Source of the DNA: Hyphomicrobiales bacterium
GTDB taxonomy: Bacteria; Pseudomonadota; Alphaproteobacteria; Rhizobiales; Rhizobiaceae
NCBI GenBank assembly: GCA_900465915.1
Contig: UBKJ01000015.1
Span: forward strand, 62,001 to 126,000
DNA length: 64,000 nt
Direction: 5' to 3'
Position numbers and translations under genes: made by a program. The notes under the pieces are model-generated. The model worked only from the letters and a program-made list of their open reading frames with translations. It was not told the DNA's origin and searched no databases. Shown here one piece after another: positions 56,590 to 64,000 of this stretch; the first letter of the stretch is position 1; each line of letters starts with the position of its first letter.

Positions 56590-58457
56590 CACTCGGCGCC
56601 GGGCTTGAGTTTCGTCGCCTTGGCCGGGTCGACCCACCAGGACATCGGGTCGATGCCGACATAGTCCGGCTGGCGCTCCGGCATGCCGAACTTGTTCCAG
56701 TAGGCGACGTTCATCGTGTCGGAATACCATTGCGGGATGACGTAATAATTCCACAAGAGCGCCCGGTCGAGCGCATGGGTGGCCGCGACCAGCCCGTCGC
56801 GGTCCGTGGCGTAGATCACCTTGTCGATCAGCGCGTCGATGGCCGGGTTCCTGATGCCGGCGTAGTTGCGGCTGCCCTTGACGTCGGCCGCGGCCGAGCC
56901 CCACATGTCGCGCTGCTCGTTGCCGGGCGAGGCGGTCTGCGCGATCAGCCCGTTGATCACGTCATAGTCGAAATCGTTGACGCGGGCCTGGTATTGCGAG
57001 GCGTCGACCATGCGCGACGTGGCGCCGACGCCGATCTTCTTCAGGTTCTGGATGAAGAGGTTGTTGACCCGCTCGAAGGCCGGGCTGTCGTTGAGGAACT
57101 CGATGGTGAAGGGCTCGCCCTTGGCGTCGACCAGCCGGTTGTTCTTCAGCGTCCAGCCGGCCTCGGCGAACAGCTTCAGCGCCATGCGCAGGTTCTCGCG
57201 CGTCGATTGCGGCGTGTCGTAGACGGGGGCCTTGAAGGCCTGCGTCAGCGCCTCGGCGGGAAGCCGGTCCTTGACCGTGTCGAGGATGGCCTTCTCGGCC
57301 TCGGTGGGCGGGCCCTGCAATTGCAGCTCGTTGCCGGCGAAATAGCTTTCGATGCGCTTGTACTGGTTGAAGAACAGGAGCCGGTTGGCCGATTCGAAAT
57401 CGAAGGCGTAGCTCAGCGCCTGGCGCACGCGCGGATCCTGGAACTTGGCTCGGCGCGTGTTCATGAAATAGCCCTGCATCCGCCCCACCGCATGATAGGG
57501 GAACGAGGCCTTGACCACGTCGCCGCGCGTGACGGCGGGGAAATTATACTGCTCGGCCCAGCGCTGGGCGCGGTTCTCCTGCTTGTAGTCGTATTGGCCG
57601 CCCTTCTTGAAGGCTTCCCAGGCGGCGTCCTCGTTGAAGTAATATTCGTAATGGACGCGGTCGAAATTGTTGCGGCCCACATTGACCGCGAGGTCCTTGC
57701 CCCAATAATCCGGCACGCGCGCCCAGGTGATGGAGCGGCCGGGCGTCATTTTCTCGATCCTGTAGGCGGAGGAGCCGAGCGGGATCTCCAGCGTCGGACG
57801 GCTGACGTCGCGCGGGCGGCCTTGCGCGTCGGTTCCCGTCCACCAGTGCCTGGGCAGCACGGCGAGCTGGCCCATGATCTGCGGCAATTCGCGGTTGCCG
57901 GCGCGCGAGAAGGTGAATTTCACCTCGTGCTCGCCGGTCTTCTCGGCCTTCTCCACGTCGGCGTAATATTTGTTGTAGAGCGGCGACTGCTTCTTCAGCG
58001 TCTCGAAGCTCCAGATCACGTCCTCGACGGTGATCGGCTGGCCGTCGTGCCAGCGCGCCTTGGAATTGAGCCGGTATTTCACCCAGGAGAAATCGTCGGG
58101 ATATTGCAGCGCTTCGGCGATCAGCGGGTATTGCGTCGAATCCTGGTCGAGCGCGCCCGCCATCAGCGTGTCGTAGAGCATGCCGCCGCCGAGATCGCCC
58201 AGCCCCGCCGCCGCCACGCCCTGCACCACGAAGGGGTTGAGGCTGTCGAAGGTGCCGACCGCGACCTGGTTCAGCGTCCCGCCCTTGGGCGCGTCCGGGT
58301 TGACGAAATCGTAGCGCTTGAAATCCGTCGCGTGGCGCGGCGCGCCGAGCAGGCTGGAGGCGGTGCGCCATTGCGGCCCGGCCTCGTCCGCGCGGCCTGT
58401 GGCCGACATGCCGGCGAGGATGCCCACCGCGATTGCGCCTGCCCGAAAAAACCTCAT
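56589..58457 (-). CDS. yejA: Peptide-binding protein YejA, copy with Sec signal
   Basis: A second family 5 solute-binding protein, 622 residues, first in the operon. The signal peptide MRFFRAGAIAVGILAGMSATGRA lacks twin arginines and looks Sec-dependent. It has YDFVNPDAPKGGTLNQ, LNSKARWHDGQPITVEDVIWSFETLKK and FQDPRVRQALSYAFDFESAN. It is clearly homologous to the downstream copy but diverged over the whole length. No strong promoter could be picked out in the short region upstream. Confidence 0.94.
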   Translation of the reverse strand: MRFFRAGAIAVGILAGMSATGRADEAGPQWRTASSLLGAPRHATDFKRYDFVNPDAPKGGTLNQVAVGTFDSLNPFVVQGVAAAGLGDLGGGMLYDTLMAGALDQDSTQYPLIAEALQYPDDFSWVKYRLNSKARWHDGQPITVEDVIWSFETLKKQSPLYNKYYADVEKAEKTGEHEVKFTFSRAGNRELPQIMGQLAVLPRHWWTGTDAQGRPRDVSRPTLEIPLGSSAYRIEKMTPGRSITWARVPDYWGKDLAVNVGRNNFDRVHYEYYFNEDAAWEAFKKGGQYDYKQENRAQRWAEQYNFPAVTRGDVVKASFPYHAVGRMQGYFMNTRRAKFQDPRVRQALSYAFDFESANRLLFFNQYKRIESYFAGNELQLQGPPTEAEKAILDTVKDRLPAEALTQAFKAPVYDTPQSTRENLRMALKLFAEAGWTLKNNRLVDAKGEPFTIEFLNDSPAFERVNNLFIQNLKKIGVGATSRMVDASQYQARVNDFDYDVINGLIAQTASPGNEQRDMWGSAAADVKGSRNYAGIRNPAIDALIDKVIYATDRDGLVAATHALDRALLWNYYVIPQWYSDTMNVAYWNKFGMPERQPDYVGIDPMSWWVDPAKATKLKPGAE

Positions 58458-58550
58458 CCGGCGTCTCCATTCTGGTTCGGATTCGCAGCGGATTCTATGG
58501 TTTTTTACGGAGGAAAAAAGGCGCGCGCTGGCGAAAGCGTGATCCGCATG

Positions 58551-58580
58551 AAAAAAGCCGGGCTATAACCCGGCTTTTTT
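58551..58580 (-). terminator. Terminator of the cytochrome c gene
   Basis: AGCCGGG (58556-58562) and CCCGGCT (58569-58575) with A-run and T-run on either side. On the minus strand it lies just after the cytochrome c stop and before the start region of the yej operon. Confidence 0.8.
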
Positions 58581-58602
58581 GTGGCTTTTCGATGGTTTTG
58601 CG

Positions 58603-59262
58603 TCAGTTGGCAGGCGCCGCCGGCTTGCTTTCGCCCCCCGCCGGAGCGGCCGGGGCGGCTTCCGCCGGCTTGGCGTCGGCCGGCTTGGCGTCGCCGCCCG
58701 CGGGCGCGGCGTCGGCGGCCGGCAGCGGCGGCGGATTGTCGTTGAGCGTGCGCAGATAGGCGATCAGGTCGGCGCGCTCGTTGTCCTTCTTGTCGCCGGC
58801 GAAGCCCATCGCGGTGCCCTTGACGAAGGCCTTGGGCGAGGTCAGGAACTTGTTGAGGTTCTCATAGGTCCACTTGTTGCCCCCGGCGCCGAATTCCTTC
58901 ATCCCGGTCGAATAGCTGAAATCCGAGATCGACGCGGCCGGACGGTCGACGATCCCCCACAGATGCGGACCGACCTTGTTGGCGCCGCCCTTCTCGCCGG
59001 AATGGCAGGCCTGGCAGCGCTTGAACACGGCCTGGCCGCGCGTGGCGTCGGCGGACTGGAGCAGCGTGGCGATCGGCGTCTCCGCCTTGGCGGCCTCGCC
59101 GGCCCCGCCGCCGGTGGTGGCCTCGGCGGCCTCGATGGCGAAGCCCGGCTTCTCCGGCGCGGGCGAATGGAACAGCGCGTCCGACAGGAGGCCCGTCGTC
59201 ATGACGACGAAGACCGTCGCCAGGAAAGCCATGATAAATTTGTTGGTCTGGGTCGAATTCAT
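58603..59262 (-). CDS. cycM: Membrane-anchored cytochrome c (CycM type)
   Basis: A 219-residue class I c-type cytochrome. An uncleaved N-terminal helix ([21 protein letters not shown]) anchors it; the heme site CQACH is at 83-87 and the sixth-ligand Met in GTAMGFAG. It carries electrons to the terminal oxidase in rhizobia. The C-terminal ~40 residues are a low-complexity Ala/Pro/Lys/Gly tail with repeated AKPA-type units. It is divergent from kdsB. Confidence 0.93.
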   Translation of the reverse strand: MNSTQTNKFIMAFLATVFVVMTTGLLSDALFHSPAPEKPGFAIEAAEATTGGGAGEAAKAETPIATLLQSADATRGQAVFKRCQACHSGEKGGANKVGPHLWGIVDRPAASISDFSYSTGMKEFGAGGNKWTYENLNKFLTSPKAFVKGTAMGFAGDKKDNERADLIAYLRTLNDNPPPLPAADAAPAGGDAKPADAKPAEAAPAAPAGGESKPAAPAN

Positions 59263-59455
59263 TGCCGGTCGGCGCTCCCTCTACCAGAACGCTCCCCCCG
59301 GGGACCGCTCTCCTCGCCGGTTCGCACGCCCCCGGAAGGGCGGGCAAGTCTCTCTCCCGGCATCGGCCGGAAACTAGGTCTTTTGCCAAACCGATGCAAC
59401 ACCTATAAGGAAGCCTGGACCCGTGACTTTTTGACACTTTTTCCAAGAGGCGGCG

Positions 59456-60202
59456 ATGCTGCGAACCATGAAAACCCTGACGCTGATTCCGGCCCGGCTG
59501 GGCTCGACGCGCCTGCCGGACAAGCCGCTGGCCGACATCTGCGGCAAGCCGATGATCGTGCGCGTCGCCGACCGCGCGGCGGCGGCGAAGCTGGGGCGCA
59601 CCGTGGTCGCCACCGACAGCGAGGAGGTTTTCCGCGTCGTCCTGGCGCATGGCCACGAGGCGGTGATGACCCGCGCCGACCACGAATCCGGCTCCGACCG
59701 CATCCACGAGGCGCTGCGGACCCTCGATCCCGAAGGCGCGGTCGACGCCGTGGTCAACGTGCAGGGCGACCTGCCGACCATCGACCCCGACGTGATCCGC
59801 CGCGCGCTCGCCCCGCTCGCCGAAGGCCCGGCCGACATCGCCACGCTCGGCGTCGAGATCACGGAAGAGGCCGAGAAGACCAACCCCAACGTGGTCAAGA
59901 TCGTCGGCTCCGCGATCGGCGAGAACCGCCTGCGCGCGCTCTATTTCACCCGCGCCACCGCGCCCTACGGCGACGGCCCGCTCTATCACCATATCGGTCT
60001 CTACGCCTATCGCCGCGCGGCGCTGGAGCGTTTCGTGGCGCTGGGCCCGTCGCCCTTGGAAAAGCGCGAGAAACTGGAGCAATTGCGCGCGCTCGAAGCC
60101 GGCATGCGCATCGACGCGGAGATCGTCGCCACCGTGCCGCTCGGCGTCGACACGCAGGCCGACCTTGACCGCGCGCGCCTCCTTGTCGCAGAGACTATCT
60201 GA
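59456..60202 (+). CDS. kdsB: 3-deoxy-manno-octulosonate cytidylyltransferase
   Basis: Activates KDO with CTP for lipopolysaccharide core synthesis. The protein has 248 residues and starts [25 protein letters not shown]. Further motifs are [35 protein letters not shown] and [14 protein letters not shown]. The ATG 59456 follows AGAGGCGG; the Met four codons later is the alternative. A -10-like TATAAG lies at 59404. It is followed by pheA after 30 bp. Confidence 0.96.
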   Translation: MLRTMKTLTLIPARLGSTRLPDKPLADICGKPMIVRVADRAAAAKLGRTVVATDSEEVFRVVLAHGHEAVMTRADHESGSDRIHEALRTLDPEGAVDAVVNVQGDLPTIDPDVIRRALAPLAEGPADIATLGVEITEEAEKTNPNVVKIVGSAIGENRLRALYFTRATAPYGDGPLYHHIGLYAYRRAALERFVALGPSPLEKREKLEQLRALEAGMRIDAEIVATVPLGVDTQADLDRARLLVAETI

Positions 60203-60232
60203 ACAGCCACCGAAGAAAGAACGAGCACGACG

Positions 60233-61096
60233 ATGACCACCAACCGGATTTCCTTTCAGGGCGAAGCGGGCGCCAATTCCGACACGGCCTGCCGCGACAT
60301 GTTTCCCGGAATGGAGCCCCTGCCGTGCCCGACCTTCGAGGACGCCTTCAACGCGGTGGAAAGCGGCGCCGCCGACCTCGCCATGATCCCGATCGAGAAC
60401 ACGCTGGCCGGCCGCGTGGCGGATATCCATTACCTGCTGCCGCTCGCCGACATGCACATCGTCGGCGAATATTTCCTGCCGATCCATTTCCAGCTCATGG
60501 TGCTGCCGGGCGTCAGGCGCGAGGAGATCAAGACGGTCCACAGCCATATCCACGCGCTCGGCCAGTGCCGCAAGGTGATCCGCAACAACGGCTGGAAGCC
60601 CGTCATCGCCGGCGACACCGCCGGCGCGGCGCGGCTGGTGGCCGACATGCAGGACCGCTCCATGGCGGCGCTCGCCCCGCGGCTGGCCGCCGGCCTCTAC
60701 GGCCTCGATATATTGGAAGAAAACGTCGAGGATTCGGAGGACAACGTCACCCGCTTCGTCGTTCTGTCCAAGACGAAAAAATGGGCGGCGCGGCCGCAGA
60801 ACGGCGAGCGCGTCATCACCACCTTCGTTTTCCGGGTGCGCAACGTGCCGGCGGCGCTCTACAAGGCGCTGGGCGGCTTCGCCACCAACGGGATCAACAT
60901 GACGAAGCTCGAAAGCTACCAGATCGGCGGCCGCTTCATCGCCACCCAGTTCTACGCCGACATCGAGGGCCATCCCGAGGACGACAATGTGCGGCTGGCG
61001 CTGGAGGAACTGGAGTTCTTCTCCAAGGAAGTGCGCATTCTCGGCGTCTACAAGGGCAGCGACGTGCGCGACACGCATCTGCTGGCCGCGGAGTAA
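60233..61096 (+). CDS. pheA: Prephenate dehydratase
   Basis: Converts prephenate to phenylpyruvate for phenylalanine. The 287-residue stand-alone enzyme has no chorismate mutase domain. It begins RISFQGEAGANSDTAC and shows FNAVESGAADLAMIPIENTLAGRV and the catalytic TRF in EDNVTRFVVLS; a C-terminal ACT domain (~200-280) has the KLESYQIGG regulatory motif. Likely feedback-inhibited by phenylalanine. It converges with nudC, whose stop lies 9 bp away. Confidence 0.96.
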   Translation: MTTNRISFQGEAGANSDTACRDMFPGMEPLPCPTFEDAFNAVESGAADLAMIPIENTLAGRVADIHYLLPLADMHIVGEYFLPIHFQLMVLPGVRREEIKTVHSHIHALGQCRKVIRNNGWKPVIAGDTAGAARLVADMQDRSMAALAPRLAAGLYGLDILEENVEDSEDNVTRFVVLSKTKKWAARPQNGERVITTFVFRVRNVPAALYKALGGFATNGINMTKLESYQIGGRFIATQFYADIEGHPEDDNVRLALEELEFFSKEVRILGVYKGSDVRDTHLLAAE

Positions 61097-61105
61097 GCCT
61101 TAGCT

Positions 61106-62047
61106 CTAGCTCTCGGCCCACGCCTTGATCAGATGGGTTGCGATCGCCCCCGACGGGGGCACGCGCAGCCCGTCCGCATGGCTTCCGTCCAGCATGGCGC
61201 GCACCTCGGCCTTGCCGAACCAGCGCCCGTCCTCCAGCTCCGAGCGGTCGATGACGAAATCGTCCGACAGCACCTCGGCGTGGCAGCCGATCATCAGCGA
61301 ATAGGGGAAGGGCCAGGGCTGGCTGGCGTGATAGGCGACGCGGCCGATGGAGAGCTGCATCTCCTCGCGGCATTCGCGCCGCACCGCCGCCTCGATGGTC
61401 TCGCCATGGTCGATGAAGCCGGCGAGGCAGGAATAGGTGGCGGGCGCGAAATGCGGCCCGCGCGCCAGGATGCATTTGTCGCCGCGCACCGGCAGCATGA
61501 TCGCCACCGGATCGGTGCGCGGAAAATGCTCCACCCCGCAATTGGGGCACTGGCGCTTGACGCCGCCGCCGCGCATCTCGGTCGTATGGCCGCAGCGGCC
61601 GCAGAAGCGGTGATTGGCGTGCCACGCCGTCAGCGCCGCCGCCTGCGCCAGCGCGCCCAGCATGTCCGGCCCGAGCAGCCCTTCGGTATAGACCGAGCGA
61701 TAGTCGCGCATCCTGAGCGGCTCGATAAGCGTCTCGGGGTCCTGCGCGGTCGTGAGCGCCACGATGGCCGCCCCGTCCTGAAAGCCCAGCAGCACCGGCT
61801 CCTCCAGCGCGGGCGCGAAGGCGCGCGCCTCGGCGAAGGAGAACAGCGCCCGCGGCCGCTCCGCCTCGGCGTAATCCACCAGGAGCATGTTGCGGCCCAA
61901 AAGCATGACGCGGGTTTCCGGCAGCTCCAGCGCGGTGAAGGCGGCGTCGTTCTCGCGCTTTTCGGCGATGCGCTCGATGCGGTTGCCGGCGAAGCCGACG
62001 AAGCGGCTCGGCTCGATGTCCGGCAGGTCGTAGAGGCGGAAGGTCAT
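61106..62047 (-). CDS. nudC: NAD+ diphosphatase (NudC)
   Basis: Nudix hydrolase cleaving NADH/NAD and, in E. coli, removing NAD caps from RNA. The four-cysteine zinc site is FCGRCGHTTEM ... QCPNCGVEHFPRTDPVAIM. The Nudix box is GFIDHGETIEAAVRRECREEM, and the NudC-specific SQPWPFPYSLMIGCHAE follows. The N-terminal ~100 residues are the variable NUDIX-like part. Length 313 is normal. The HIT gene ends 18 bp upstream on the same strand, probably one transcript. Confidence 0.95.
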   Translation of the reverse strand: MTFRLYDLPDIEPSRFVGFAGNRIERIAEKRENDAAFTALELPETRVMLLGRNMLLVDYAEAERPRALFSFAEARAFAPALEEPVLLGFQDGAAIVALTTAQDPETLIEPLRMRDYRSVYTEGLLGPDMLGALAQAAALTAWHANHRFCGRCGHTTEMRGGGVKRQCPNCGVEHFPRTDPVAIMLPVRGDKCILARGPHFAPATYSCLAGFIDHGETIEAAVRRECREEMQLSIGRVAYHASQPWPFPYSLMIGCHAEVLSDDFVIDRSELEDGRWFGKAEVRAMLDGSHADGLRVPPSGAIATHLIKAWAES

Positions 62048-62065
62048 GACGGTTCCGGGAAAAAC

Positions 62066-62470
62066 TTAGAGGGCGGCGCGGACGGCGGCGATGAACTTCT
62101 CCGCCTCGGCCTCGGCGTAGGGCTGGCGGGTTCCGTGGCCCCAGACCGGGCCGGGCCAGCCGGCGTCGCCTTCCTTGCGGGCGATCACGTGCAGGTGCAG
62201 CTGCCGCACGATGTTGCCGAGCGCGCCGGTGTTGATCTTGTCGCAGCCGGTGATCTTCTTCAGCGCCTCGGCGACGATGCCGGCCTCGAAGGTGAGCAGC
62301 GTCTGGTCGAGCGGCGTGAGGTCGTGGATTTCGGTCAGGCCGGCGCGGCGCGGGACCAGGATCAGCCACGGCCAGCGGGCGTCGTTCATCAGCCGAAGCT
62401 CGCACAGGCCGAGCGCGGCCACGGAAAAAGTGTCGGCGTCGAGCCGTTTGTCGAGTTCGAAGGATTGCAT
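62066..62470 (-). CDS. HIT domain protein
   Basis: A 134-residue histidine-triad nucleotide-binding protein of the alphaproteobacterial DUF-type group. The triad region reads RQLHLHVIARKEGD, with HxH but without the third histidine of the classical HxHxHxx at the usual place, so activity may differ from Hint-type enzymes. Other parts: WPWLILVPRRAGLTEIHDL, CDKINTGALGN. It lies upstream of nudC on the minus strand, divergent from the SRP RNA gene. Confidence 0.88.
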   Translation of the reverse strand: MQSFELDKRLDADTFSVAALGLCELRLMNDARWPWLILVPRRAGLTEIHDLTPLDQTLLTFEAGIVAEALKKITGCDKINTGALGNIVRQLHLHVIARKEGDAGWPGPVWGHGTRQPYAEAEAEKFIAAVRAAL

Positions 62471-62503
62471 GTGCGATTCGTATCAGTTTTTTTCGCTTCG
62501 CGC

Positions 62504-62532
62504 TTGCTTTTTGCGCGCCGATTGACGATATG
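62504..62532 (+). promoter_or_regulatory. ffs promoter
   Basis: TTGCTT (62504-62509), 17-nt spacer, GATATG (62527-62532). The expected start near 62538 coincides with the first base pair of the SRP RNA stem at 62537. Confidence 0.55.
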
Positions 62533-62536
62533 CAGC

Positions 62537-62636
62537 GTGGGAGGTTGGTGGTGGACGAGCCACTCGCCAACCGGGTCAGGTCCGGAAGGAAGCAGCCCTA
62601 ACGAGCACGGCGCGGGTCACCGCGCCAGCCTCCCAC
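62537..62636 (+). ncRNA. ffs: Signal recognition particle RNA (4.5S RNA)
   Basis: About 100 nt between HIT and dnaX. It contains the invariant SRP domain IV sequence, GGTCAGGTCCGGAAGG then AAGCAGCC, at 62574-62597. The ends pair: GTGGGAGG (62537-62544) with CCTCCCAC (62629-62636). This is the RNA partner of Ffh for membrane protein targeting, and its location just before dnaX is usual in Rhizobiales. A weak T-rich end follows. Confidence 0.95.
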
Positions 62637-62753
62637 CCTTTCTCTCACGCCTCGACGCCTGTTGATGGGTCGCCTCCGCGGTTGACGCTGATTGGCCGGC
62701 CGGTCCACACTGGCGCGAGGAAAACGGAGCGAATGGAGCACGGAAGGGTCGCC

Positions 62754-64000
<1,247 letters not shown>

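Noticed and set aside
62683..62711. A dnaX promoter from TTGACG at about 62684
   Set aside because: No acceptable -10 follows at 16-18 nt (CCACAC), so it is not listed as a promoter.

Overview
The window is 64 kb of a high-GC alphaproteobacterial chromosome, most likely Hyphomicrobiales (Rhizobiales), in or near the Phyllobacteriaceae/Brucellaceae. This rests on protein resemblance and gene order: phoH-ybeY-corC-lnt-HTH-metK-trmB-rimP-nusA-ylxR-infB-rbfA-truB-rpsO-pnp; irr divergent from fabA-fabB-fabI; mutM-enoyl-CoA hydratase-rpsT-dnaA; a five-component yejA-yejA-yejB-yejE-yejF operon; and kdsB-pheA / nudC-HIT-ffs-dnaX. No IS element, prophage, tRNA, rRNA or CRISPR array was seen. Genes are densely packed, with many 1-4 nt stop/start overlaps.

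Region by region. 0-7 kb: a PhoH ATPase, the rRNA endonuclease YbeY, a CBS-domain protein and apolipoprotein N-acyltransferase, then an XRE-type regulator with palindromes in its leader, metK behind a structured leader, and trmB. 7-17.6 kb: the translation/transcription superoperon rimP-nusA-ylxR-infB-rbfA-truB-rpsO-pnp, opening with a promoter followed by a terminator-like hairpin, and carrying two palindromic repeats between rpsO and pnp. 17.7-28 kb: an RsmC-like methyltransferase, a higBA toxin-antitoxin module with two operators, the unsaturated fatty acid genes fabA-fabB plus fabI opposite irr, an SH3 protein, a 2-hydroxyacid dehydrogenase, and a leftward group of M17 aminopeptidase, MarR regulator, NlpC/P60 peptidase and alpha/beta hydrolase. 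28.3-39.7 kb: a complete Tad/Flp pilus locus (tadD; flp-cpaA-cpaBCDE-tadA-tadB-tadC; a stand-alone secretin N-domain protein and two TadE-type pseudopilins). 39.7-49.8 kb: mutM, enoyl-CoA hydratase, rpsT, a 0.9-kb non-coding region, dnaA, dnaN, recF, then an overlapping moeB-GNAT-aconitase X (large and small subunit) run. 49.8-58.5 kb: the Yej peptide ABC transporter with two different binding proteins, coupled at its end to a GhrA-type reductase. 58.6-64 kb: membrane cytochrome c, kdsB, pheA, nudC, a HIT protein, the SRP RNA (ffs) and the 5' part of dnaX, cut by the window edge.

Most of the window is core housekeeping. The stretches most worth a second look are non-coding: the region upstream of dnaA, with paired DnaA boxes, an A/T tract, six GANTC sites, a CtrA-like box and two perfect three-way-junction folds; the rimP-nusA leader, with mutually exclusive hairpins; the repeat pair between rpsO and pnp, which differ by a compensatory base pair; and the leaders of metK and the XRE regulator. 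No clearly new protein system was found. The aconitase X pair beside moeB and the duplicated, differently exported YejA proteins are the most interesting coding contexts.
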